Shown piece by piece: positions 1 through 7,077 of a stretch of 7,599 bases of DNA. Under the pieces are notes generated by a model. It searched no databases. It had not been told where the DNA came from and worked only from the letters and a program-made list of their open reading frames with translations. Numbering within the stretch: position 1 is the stretch's first letter; every line of letters begins with the position of its first letter. This DNA comes from JBOHCT01 sp050699055. GTDB lineage: Bacteria; Actinomycetota; Actinomycetes; Streptosporangiales; JBOHCT01. The DNA lies in assembly GCA_050699055.1 (NCBI GenBank), contig JBOHCT010000202.1, forward strand, positions 1 through 7,599, read 5' to 3'. A program made the position numbers and the translations under genes.

Positions 1-151
1 CGGCGGGCGTGCTGGCCACGACCGCGGCGGGCGCGACCAGACCGGCGGCCACGACGCCGAGCGCGCGCCGCAGCGTCCTCCGCACAGCTCGGGCGTTTCG
101 CGCGGCCAGGGTCTTCCGCGCAGCGGGGGCCTTTCTCAAGGCTGTCGTCAT
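1..151 (-). CDS. Exported protein of unknown function, N-terminal fragment
   Basis: The ATG is at 149-151 on the minus strand, and the frame stays open to the window edge, giving 50 residues. The fragment has a long basic N-region (ten Arg and two Lys in the first 30 residues), then a hydrophobic Ala/Val/Leu/Gly stretch at about residues 31-46 ending near AVVAS. This looks like a signal peptide with a long n-region. An RRTLR segment at 23-27 is a weak twin-arginine-like motif. A purine-rich GTGGAG precedes the start as a plausible ribosome binding site. It starts 9 nt after the stop of the peptide-binding lipoprotein gene, so the two are probably cotranscribed. A permease would be expected next in a dpp/opp operon, but the visible sequence does not resemble a DppB N-terminus. 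No function can be assigned. Confidence 0.6.
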   Translation of the reverse strand, partial: MTTALRKAPAARKTLAARNARAVRRTLRRALGVVAAGLVAPAAVVASTPA

Positions 152-160
152 GGTCTCCAC

Positions 161-1777
161 TCAGCTCGTGACCTTGACCTGGGTGACGTCCACGTTCGTG
201 ATGGCAGGGTCGTAGTGCACGTTCGTCACGTTCGTGGAGTACACGTACATGGCCGTGGAGAAGAACAGCGGCACGCCCGGCAGGTCCTCGAGGACGACGT
301 CGGCCGCCTTCTGGTAGTACTTGACGCCCGCCTTGATGGTCGGCGCCGCGTCGCCCTTGGCCATGTACTTCTCGAACTTCGGGTTCGACCAGCCGGTGCG
401 GTTGCTCAGGCCCTTCTCGGAGTACAGCGCCCGCAGGTAGTTCTCCGGCGACGGGTAGTCCATGATCCAGCTCAGGTAGTAGGGGCCGGTCGCCTTCCCG
501 GCGTCGAGGGAGTCGAAGTAGCGGGACGAGACGACGCTCTTGATCTGGAAGTCGACGCCGAGCGTCTTCTTGAGCTGGTTGCCGATCGCCTGCATCCACT
601 GCTCGTTGCCCTCGCCTGAGTTGACCCACAGGACGATCTTCTTGCCGCTCGGGAACCCGCCGGCCTCCTTGAACAGCTTCTTGGCGCGCTGCGGGTCGTA
701 GTCGCAGTAGTCGCAGGCGTCCGAACGGCTGCCCGGCACCGCCGGTGAGATCACGTCGGTCGCGGGTCTCAGCAGCGTCATGATGTTGTCGGTGATCGCC
801 TTACGGTTGATCGACAAAGAGATCGCCTGCCGCAGCTTCTTGTTGTCGTACGCCTTGATGTAGGTCGGGAAGCCCAGGCCGTAGTAGGCGGAGCTGGCCT
901 TCTGCTCGATCCTGTCGCCGGCCTGCTGGCGGGCCGTCTTGACCTTCTCCGGGGTCGGTTCGACGATGTCCAGCTCGCCGGAGACCCAGTCGTTGTAGGC
1001 GGTCGCCATGTCGCTGTAGATCCGCATGGTGATGTGGTCGGCGCGGCCGGCGTCCTGGCCCTTGTAGCCGTCGTACTTCGCGAGCTCGATCTTCCGGTTG
1101 TGCTGCCAGTCGCCGTCCATCTTGTACGGCCCGTCGCCGATCGGATGGTCGTTGCAGGCGTGGATGTCCTTGACGCACGCCTTCGCCATCGGCGCGAACC
1201 CGATGTAGCTCATGACATCGATCCACTGGCTGAACGGTTTCTCGAGGATGACCTTGAACTTGTAGTCGTTGACCTTCTCGAGCCCGGTGAGCTTCTTCGT
1301 CGTCGGGTTCTTCTCGTTCATCGCGTCGTAGCCCTTGACGCGCTCGAAGAAGAAGTTGATCCGCACCGCGTGCGGCCCGTACGCCGCGTAGTTCCACGCC
1401 CGGATGTAGGCGTCGGCGTCGACCGGCTCGCCGTTGTGGAACTTCCACCCCTTCCTCAGGGTGATCGTCCAGACCTTGCTGTCCTTGGTCGTGATCGACT
1501 TGGCCTGCTGGAACTCCGGTTCGCCGGTCTTGGTGTCGATCTTGAGCAGCGGCGTGTACAGGGCGTTCAAGACGCCGATGCACTCCGACTCGTAGCAGTT
1601 GGAGACGGGAGCGAGCGCCTCGGGCTCCTGGATCGCGTAGGAGAAGGAGCCGCCCTCGCCCCCGGAGGCCTGGCCGGTCCCGCCTCCTCCGCCGCCACCG
1701 CCGCCGCAGCCGGTCGCGACGAGGGCCAGCGCCGCGATCCCCGCCGCTGCCTGGGCTACACGCGCCTTGCGTGACAT
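161..1777 (-). CDS. Peptide ABC transporter substrate-binding lipoprotein (SBP_bac_5, DppA/OppA family)
   Basis: This 538-residue protein is the extracytoplasmic receptor of an oligopeptide/nickel-type ABC importer, held to the membrane by a lipid anchor. A basic N-terminus (SRK) and hydrophobic core lead to a lipobox, VATGC, with lipidated Cys24. Nine glycines follow as a linker. Family landmarks include VWTITLRKGWKFHNGEPVDA (102-121, the usual family signature region), PIGDGPYKM (212-220), LRQAISLSINRKAI (315-328) and YDPQRAKKLFKEAG (360-373). The length is typical of the family. The start is supported by GGGAG about 7 nt upstream. The mature part has six cysteines in three close pairs (61/66, 201/208, 355/358), so it is probably disulfide-rich. 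No cognate permease or ATPase is visible; they would have to lie elsewhere. The substrate is unknown, though peptides are the commonest ligand of the family. The gene is divergent from the sugar importer and shares its upstream region. Confidence 0.93.
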   Translation of the reverse strand: MSRKARVAQAAAGIAALALVATGCGGGGGGGGGTGQASGGEGGSFSYAIQEPEALAPVSNCYESECIGVLNALYTPLLKIDTKTGEPEFQQAKSITTKDSKVWTITLRKGWKFHNGEPVDADAYIRAWNYAAYGPHAVRINFFFERVKGYDAMNEKNPTTKKLTGLEKVNDYKFKVILEKPFSQWIDVMSYIGFAPMAKACVKDIHACNDHPIGDGPYKMDGDWQHNRKIELAKYDGYKGQDAGRADHITMRIYSDMATAYNDWVSGELDIVEPTPEKVKTARQQAGDRIEQKASSAYYGLGFPTYIKAYDNKKLRQAISLSINRKAITDNIMTLLRPATDVISPAVPGSRSDACDYCDYDPQRAKKLFKEAGGFPSGKKIVLWVNSGEGNEQWMQAIGNQLKKTLGVDFQIKSVVSSRYFDSLDAGKATGPYYLSWIMDYPSPENYLRALYSEKGLSNRTGWSNPKFEKYMAKGDAAPTIKAGVKYYQKAADVVLEDLPGVPLFFSTAMYVYSTNVTNVHYDPAITNVDVTQVKVTS

Positions 1778-2036
1778 ACGCTCTCCCGGAGTCCGCTTTG
1801 ATGTAGGTAATATCCTGCCGCGTCGGTCAGTACGACGGAAATGTCCGTGACTGAATCGTTAGCATCGGATCGCAGCGCACCGGGGTCACGGCCGTGGTGC
1901 GCGGCACGATCCGGCCCGCGACACGTCTTACCTCGTACCTCCCACCACCCGGACGGCAAAAGGACTAGCATCGCCGCGATATCTCACCCGAAGCGGTGAT
2001 GCGGGCAGCCGAGCAGACGGCTGGGGAGGATCATTC
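1778..2036. promoter_or_regulatory. Divergent intergenic region carrying promoters for both transport units
   Basis: This 259-bp gap lies between the starts of two oppositely transcribed lipoprotein genes, so promoters for both must be here or nearby. The stretch 1795-1865 is less GC-rich than the surrounding genes. I could not identify a convincing -35/-10 pair for either direction. TAGCAT at 1966-1971 fits a -10 consensus on the plus strand but has no good -35 partner. The plus-strand gene has a strong ribosome binding site, GGGGAGGA at 2023-2030, 6 nt before its ATG. A short frame open across this gap on the minus strand has no codon or homology support and is not called. Confidence 0.6.
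1827..1854. promoter_or_regulatory. Nested inverted repeat, possible regulator operator
   Basis: TCAGT (1827-1831) and ACTGA (1850-1854) form outer arms around an inner inverted repeat, CGGA (1836-1839) and TCCG (1844-1847). The spacers are unequal (4 and 2 nt), so the dyad is imperfect. It lies 50-77 bp upstream of the peptide-binding protein start and about 180 bp upstream of the sugar-binding protein start. That is a reasonable place for an operator of the minus-strand gene. The arms are short and could be chance. Confidence 0.22.
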
Positions 2037-3395
2037 ATGGGCTACGAGGTCAGTCGGCGGGAGCTTCTGCGTAAGGCAGGACTCGGCGCGGGGGCCCTGG
2101 GCGCGGGCAGTCTCCTGGCCGCGTGCGGCGGCGGGGGTGGCGGCGGAGGCGGCCCGCTCGGTGGTGGCGACGGAGGCGGTCCCAAGCACGCGGCCTCCGG
2201 CGACATCGAGAAGGGCGCGAAGCTGCAACTGCTGCGCTGGTCGCAGTTCATCGACGCCGACAAGAAGCAGTGGCAGAAGAACACCAAGGCGTTCACGGAG
2301 AAGACCGGCGTTCCCGTCACCATCGAGTGGGAGGACTGGACCAACATCGCCGCCAAGGCCGCCACGGCGGCCCGCGTCGGTTCCGGCCCCGACATCGCGA
2401 TCGCCTTCTATGACACCCCGCAGCGCTTCCCCAGCAAGGTCATCGACCTGAGCGACGTCGCCAAGGAGATCGGCGGTGCCGCTGGCGGCTGGTTCGACGC
2501 GCCCCAGAAGTACGGCATGTACGAAGGCAAGTGGATCGGTATCCCGCTCGGCGCCAACGGCGCGGAGTGGAACTACCGCAAGTCGATGGTCAAGAAGGCG
2601 GGGTTCGACGAGTTCCCGAAGGACACCGACAGCCTGCTCGAGCTCGCCAAGGCCCTGCACAAGGACGGCAACCCGATGGGACTCGCGCTCGGCCACGCCG
2701 TCGGTGACGCCAACACCTGGTGCCACTGGCTGCTGTGGGCGTTCGGCGGGAAAACCGTCGACGACAACGACAAGGTCGTCGTCAACAGCCCCGAGACCGT
2801 CAAGGCGCTGACCTACGTCAACAAGCTGTACGAGTACTTCATCCCGGGCACCGCGTCGTGGCTCGACAACAACAACAACAAGGCGTACCTGTCCGGCAAG
2901 CTCGGCGCGACCATCAACGGAATCTCGATCTACTTCGCGGCCAGGGAGGACGCGCCCAAGATCGGGGACGACACGATGACGGCCCACATGCCGGTCGGGC
3001 CGGTCGGCAAGCCGACCCAGTTCCACCAGATCTCGCAAGCGATGGTCTTCGCCTACACGAAGTACCCCAACGCCGCGCGGGAGTACCTCAAGTTCATGTG
3101 GTCGAAGGACCAGTACCTCCCATGGATGAAGGCGTCGATCGGATACACCAGCCCGCCGCTCGCCGACTACGCGGAGGACCCGTTCTGGCAGACCAACCCG
3201 AGGTACAAGGCGTACCAGTACGCCGCGAAGAACATGCTCTGGGACGGCTACAGCGGTGACCTCGGGGGCCACTCGTCGCAGGCCCTCGCCGACTACGTGG
3301 TCGTCGACATGATCTCCCGCGCGGCGACCGGCCAGCAGAGCCCGAAGGACGCAGCTTCCTCCGCCGAGAGCCGGCTCAAGCGGATCTACGGGTAA
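2037..3395 (+). CDS. Carbohydrate ABC transporter substrate-binding lipoprotein, Tat-exported (SBP_bac_1, CUT1)
   Basis: This 452-residue protein is the sugar receptor of the importer encoded by the next genes. The N-terminus has a twin-arginine motif, SRRELLRKAG (6-15), a hydrophobic Gly/Ala/Leu core, then the lipobox LAAC with Cys30. It is therefore predicted to be exported folded by Tat and then lipidated. Nine glycines plus a Gly-rich segment (to about residue 48) form a flexible tether. The mature part shows typical CUT1 binding-protein features: a KLQLLRW first strand, VPVTIEWEDW (92-101), GSGPDIAIAF (115-124) and IGIPLGANGAEWNY (167-180). Many aromatic residues, such as WCHWLLWAF (228-236), suit stacking against sugar rings. 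The ATG is fixed by the strong GGAGGA site 6 nt upstream. The sugar cannot be deduced from sequence. It is the first gene of the operon and ends 9 nt before the first permease. Confidence 0.93.
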   Translation: MGYEVSRRELLRKAGLGAGALGAGSLLAACGGGGGGGGGPLGGGDGGGPKHAASGDIEKGAKLQLLRWSQFIDADKKQWQKNTKAFTEKTGVPVTIEWEDWTNIAAKAATAARVGSGPDIAIAFYDTPQRFPSKVIDLSDVAKEIGGAAGGWFDAPQKYGMYEGKWIGIPLGANGAEWNYRKSMVKKAGFDEFPKDTDSLLELAKALHKDGNPMGLALGHAVGDANTWCHWLLWAFGGKTVDDNDKVVVNSPETVKALTYVNKLYEYFIPGTASWLDNNNNKAYLSGKLGATINGISIYFAAREDAPKIGDDTMTAHMPVGPVGKPTQFHQISQAMVFAYTKYPNAAREYLKFMWSKDQYLPWMKASIGYTSPPLADYAEDPFWQTNPRYKAYQYAAKNMLWDGYSGDLGGHSSQALADYVVVDMISRAATGQQSPKDAASSAESRLKRIYG

Positions 3396-3404
3396 CCCAG
3401 CCGC

Positions 3405-4352
3405 ATGTCCACAGGCGTCGCGGCACCGGGCCTCGAACACCCCACCCGGGGACCAGGGCCGGGCTTCTCCCGGGCCTTCCGCTGGCGCAACAACGCCACA
3501 TTGGCCGCGATCCTGTTCCTGCTGCCGGCGGCCGTCGTCCTGGTGGGCCTGCTCGCCTACCCCCTGTGCCTGGGCGTCTGGATCAGCCTCACCAACGAGA
3601 CGATCGGCAGCTACGGGCACTTCATCGCGCTGTCGAACTTCCTGTACCTGATCCACGACCCGGTCTTCCAGGTAGCGCTGTTCAACACCGTGCTGTACAC
3701 GGTGGTGAGCATCGCCTTCAAGTTCGTCCTCGGCATGGCGCTCGCGCTGCTGCTCAACCAGCGGCTCAGGTTCAAGGGGCTGCTGCGCGCCCTCATCCTG
3801 CTGCCCTGGGTGGTGCCGACCGTCCTGTCGGCCATGGCCTGGTGGTGGATGTTCGACTCGCAGTTCTCCATCATCAGCTGGATGCTGCAACAGGTCGGCC
3901 TGATCGACCAGAACATCAACTTCCTCGGCAACGCGTGGAACGCCAGGTGGTCGGTCATCGGCGTCGACATCTGGCGGGGCACGCCCTTCTTCGCGATCTC
4001 GCTGCTCGCCGGGCTGCAGACCGTACCGAAATCGCTGTACGAAGCCGCCGAGATGGACGGCGCGAGCGCCTGGCAGCGGTTCAGGAACATCACCCTGCCG
4101 ATGCTGAGCGGGATCACATCGGTCGTGGTGACGTTCTCCGCCATCTTCACGTTCAGCGACTTCGCCCTCGTCTACTCGATCACCAAGGGCGGGCCCAACA
4201 ACGCGACACAGCTCCTCGCGACCCTCGCCTACCAGCGGGCGATCATTGGCGGGAACCTTTCCGAGGGGGCGGCGATCGCCGTCTTCATGATCCCGGTGCT
4301 GTTCTTCGTCACGCTGGCGACGTACTTCAAGGTCTCCAAGCGGAAGTGGTGA
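3405..4352 (+). CDS. Sugar ABC transporter permease, MalF/UgpA type
   Basis: This 315-residue integral membrane protein forms half of the CUT1 import channel. About six membrane segments are visible (roughly 31-58, 90-118, 126-150, 184-204, 236-258, 288-308). The cytoplasmic EAA loop that contacts the ATPase is intact at 213-232: E-A-A, then D-G-A, then I-T-L-P at the expected spacing. KGGPNNATQLL (261-271) is a common segment of this permease class. The first 30 residues are a Pro/Gly-rich cytoplasmic tail, as usual in actinobacterial homologues. The start is 9 nt after the sugar-binding protein stop, with no clear Shine-Dalgarno sequence in the gap, so translation is probably coupled to the upstream gene. 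Confidence 0.93.
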   Translation: MSTGVAAPGLEHPTRGPGPGFSRAFRWRNNATLAAILFLLPAAVVLVGLLAYPLCLGVWISLTNETIGSYGHFIALSNFLYLIHDPVFQVALFNTVLYTVVSIAFKFVLGMALALLLNQRLRFKGLLRALILLPWVVPTVLSAMAWWWMFDSQFSIISWMLQQVGLIDQNINFLGNAWNARWSVIGVDIWRGTPFFAISLLAGLQTVPKSLYEAAEMDGASAWQRFRNITLPMLSGITSVVVTFSAIFTFSDFALVYSITKGGPNNATQLLATLAYQRAIIGGNLSEGAAIAVFMIPVLFFVTLATYFKVSKRKW

Positions 4353-4376
4353 GCGGCGACCGATGGGACGACGAGC

Positions 4377-5303
4377 ATGACGGAGCTGAGGCAGCGGGTC
4401 GCCGACTACTCGCGCCGCGCGTTCCTGCGCCCCGACGACGAGGTCGAGGAGTCCGGCACCGGCCTCCTGACCTCGCTGCCGCGGCGGGTGGTGACGGTGT
4501 GGATGCCGCTCGCGGTCTTCCTGATCGTGCTGCTGTTCCCCTTCTACTGGATGGCGCTCACCTCGATCAAACCCAACGACCAGCTGCTCGACTACAAGAA
4601 GTACAGCCCGCTGTGGGTCACCCACCCGACGCTGTCGCATTTCCGGCAGCTGCTGTTCCACACCGAGTTCCTCAGCTGGCTCGGCACCTCGATGATGGCC
4701 GCCGTCCTGGCGACCGCGGTCTCGCTCATCGTGAGCGTCATGGCCGCCTACTCGATCCAGCGGATCCGCTTCCGCTCGTCCGCGGTCGTCGGCAACCTGG
4801 TCTTCCTCGCCTACATCGTCCCACCGTCGATCCTCTTCATCCCGCTGGCGACGGTCGTCTTCAAGCTCGGGCTCTACGACACCCGCTGGAGCCTCGTCGT
4901 GACGTTCCCGACGTTCCTGATCCCGTTCTGCACCTGGCTGATCATGGGGTACTTCAAGTCCATCCCGTACGAGCTGGAGGAGTGCGCGCTCATGGACGGG
5001 GCGTCGCGGATGCAGATCCTCCGCAAGATCATCATGCCGTTGGCGGCCCCGGGGATGATCTCCGCGGGGATCTTCGCCTTCACGCTGTCGTGGAACAACT
5101 TCATCTACGCCCTCACGTTCATCTCCACCTCGTACAAGAAGACCGTCCCCGTCGGGACGCTGACCCAGCTGGTCCACGGCGACGTCTACGAGTGGGGACC
5201 GCTCATGGCCGCTGCGCTTTTCGGCTCGGTGCCTGTGGTCCTCATCTACTCGTTCTTCGTCAGGCACTACGTGGCCGGTATGACGGGGGCGATGAAGGAG
5301 TGA
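4377..5303 (+). CDS. Sugar ABC transporter permease, MalG/UgpE type
   Basis: This 308-residue protein is the second channel subunit. Hydrophobic segments lie near 42-63, 105-126, 138-162, 172-191, 225-247 and 275-294, fitting the six-helix MalG plan. The EAA loop at 201-221 reads EECALMDGA followed by IIMPL, so the first part is E-C-A rather than E-A-A; the key D-G-A and proline are kept. The short C-terminus AGMTGAMKE is typical of MalG-like subunits. A hydrophilic acidic tail of about 40 residues precedes helix 1. The start lies 24 nt after the MalF-type stop, with only a weak purine-rich sequence (GGGACGACGAG) before it. An out-of-frame ATG at 4363 is not used. Confidence 0.93.
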   Translation: MTELRQRVADYSRRAFLRPDDEVEESGTGLLTSLPRRVVTVWMPLAVFLIVLLFPFYWMALTSIKPNDQLLDYKKYSPLWVTHPTLSHFRQLLFHTEFLSWLGTSMMAAVLATAVSLIVSVMAAYSIQRIRFRSSAVVGNLVFLAYIVPPSILFIPLATVVFKLGLYDTRWSLVVTFPTFLIPFCTWLIMGYFKSIPYELEECALMDGASRMQILRKIIMPLAAPGMISAGIFAFTLSWNNFIYALTFISTSYKKTVPVGTLTQLVHGDVYEWGPLMAAALFGSVPVVLIYSFFVRHYVAGMTGAMKE

Positions 5304-5308
5304 CGCAG

Positions 5309-5566
5309 GCTCTGAGGGGGTGTTTGAAAATCGCGTCCGGGAAGTGCAGGCTCCCGAGTGGAGCGTCCGCGGGCCGAGGAGCGCGACGCCGCCGAACGCG
5401 GACGATAGCCCGCAAGGTCACCGGGGGCGGCGGGGCGCAGCCATGGGGGCGGGAGACCGCGGAGTCTCGGGAGCACGTGGACCGCAACGCTAGCTGTGCG
5501 CGCCTCCGGCACGACCAGGAGACCCGGAGGGCCGACGCCCGCGAGGTTCACAGACAAGCTCTGAGG
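5309..5566. mobile_element. Candidate small non-autonomous insertion (MITE-like) within the importer operon
   Basis: GCTCTGAGG occurs at 5309-5317, just after the permease stop, and again at 5558-5566, overlapping the ATPase ribosome binding site. The 240 bp between (5318-5557) begin GGGTGTTTGAAAATCGCG, and the reverse complement of their end is TTGTCTGTGAACCTCGCG. These match at 12 of 18 positions without gaps, sharing GAA and TCGCG, and they abut the 9-bp repeats exactly. This is the arrangement expected of a target-site duplication flanking terminal inverted repeats. The interior has no credible gene. It contains small stem-loops: CGTCCGCG 5364-5371 with 5397-5404, GAGAC 5453-5457 with 5464-5468, and CCTCCGG 5503-5509 with 5524-5530. 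I do not recognise the family. Confidence 0.45.
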
Positions 5567-5568
5567 AG
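5563..5568 (+). promoter_or_regulatory. Ribosome binding site of the ATPase gene
   Basis: GAGGAG lies 8 nt before the ATG at 5577 and fixes that start. Its first bases are the last bases of the right-hand copy of the 9-bp direct repeat. An insertion here would therefore have preserved the site intact. Confidence 0.75.
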
Positions 5569-5576
5569 CAGGCACG

Positions 5577-6653
<1,077 letters not shown>

Positions 6654-6726
6654 GCGCGAATTCACCGGCCGTGGTCGGCGGATCGAAGCTGACTCAAGAC
6701 TGTTCGGAAGCTCTCCGCCGCCCATA

Positions 6727-6835
6727 GTGGTCAGTCCAAAGGTGGTCCCGCGAGCACCAGGGTGGTCCCGCGAATAGCGGCAAAACGGGACAAATTCCCG
6801 TACTGGCAGGACCACGATCACACTGACGGGACCAA
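6727..6835. repeat. Inverted array of six ~20-bp-spaced GTGGTCCCG-like units, possible IS-end remnant
   Basis: On the plus strand GTGGTC-type units start at 6727 (GTGGTCAG), 6742 (GTGGTCCCGCGA) and 6762 (the same 12 bases). GGTGGTCCCGCGA at 6741-6753 and 6761-6773 is an exact 13-bp repeat 20 bp apart. Three related units then point the other way. Read on the minus strand from the right they are TTGGTCCCGTC (from 6835), GTGGTCCTGCC (from 6815) and TTTGTCCCGTT (from 6794), spaced 20 and 21 bp. The facing pair ACGGGA (6785-6790) and TCCCGT (6796-6801) also forms a small stem. Inward-pointing multiple terminal repeats are known in the IS21 family. Both ends with no transposase between them suggest a deleted remnant or MITE, but a protein-binding array is possible. 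Confidence 0.6.
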
Positions 6836-6853
6836 CCGGGCGTCGGGTTTCTC

Positions 6854-6863
6854 GAACCGGTTC
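6854..6863. promoter_or_regulatory. Perfect 10-bp palindrome GAACCGGTTC, orphan operator candidate
   Basis: GAACCGGTTC is a perfect palindrome with a central CG. LacI-family sugar regulators often bind AAnCGnTT-like sites of this kind. It sits 200 bp after the importer and is not upstream of any gene in the window, so regulation is speculative. Confidence 0.15.
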
Positions 6864-7011
6864 CAACGGCTCACCTGACTGCCGCCCGCGCACACCCTCC
6901 GCGAACACCCCACGCGCCCCATGATCCTGGTCCCGCGGTCCAGATGCGGACGATACTGCCTCCCCAGACTACCGACGCGGCTGACGGCGAGCCCCGTGCC
7001 CTGGACACAGA

Positions 7012-7058
7012 CAGGCCGGGGGCCGAGGGCCTTCCCGCCGCCCTCGGCCCCCGGCCTG
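7012..7058 (-). terminator. Strong perfect hairpin, probable terminator of the right-edge gene
   Basis: Arms 7012-7030 and 7040-7058 are perfectly complementary over 19 bp (outer part CAGGCCGGGGGCCGAGGG) and enclose a 9-nt loop. On the minus strand the hairpin begins about 20 nt after the stop codon at 7078-7080, the usual place for an intrinsic terminator. No run of Ts follows; only TCTGTG comes next. Actinobacterial terminators often lack a U-tract. The hairpin could also stop plus-strand transcripts leaving the importer operon. A second small stem (GCCGC 7058-7062 with GCGGC 7068-7072) lies between it and the stop. Confidence 0.7.
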
Positions 7059-7077
7059 CCGCGCCGAGCGGCCCCCC

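Larger units (their letters stand above)
6654..7077. other. Gene-free intergenic region between convergent genes
   Basis: I see no supportable coding sequence in these 424 bp. They contain the repeat array at 6727-6835, a palindrome at 6854-6863, one further TGGTCCCGCG at 6928-6937 and the hairpin at 7012-7058. The stretch 6781-6855 is noticeably more AT-rich than the flanking genes. Just after the ATPase stop, CCGGC (6665-6669) can pair with GTCGG (6674-6678) using one G-U, but this stem is too weak to call a terminator. Confidence 0.6.

Noticed and set aside
1034..1774. A 246-codon plus-strand open frame opposite the peptide-binding protein
   Set aside because: It is Val/Leu/Arg/Asp-rich shadow sequence, while the opposite strand encodes a complete lipoprotein with lipobox and family motifs.
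1756..1971. A 71-codon minus-strand frame across the divergent intergenic region
   Set aside because: It overlaps the start of the peptide-binding gene in another frame, has no ribosome binding site of note, and its sequence shows no domain.
2031..5267. A 1078-codon open frame on the minus strand opposite the sugar-binding protein and both permeases
   Set aside because: Its product is a low-complexity run of Arg, Asp, Glu, Val and His, the usual shadow of GC-rich genes. The plus-strand frames show clear families, so this is not a gene.
6781..6801. ACGGGA...TCCCGT stem as a transcription terminator for the importer operon
   Set aside because: The 6-bp stem is weak and has no T-run on either side. 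It is better explained as facing units of the repeat array.
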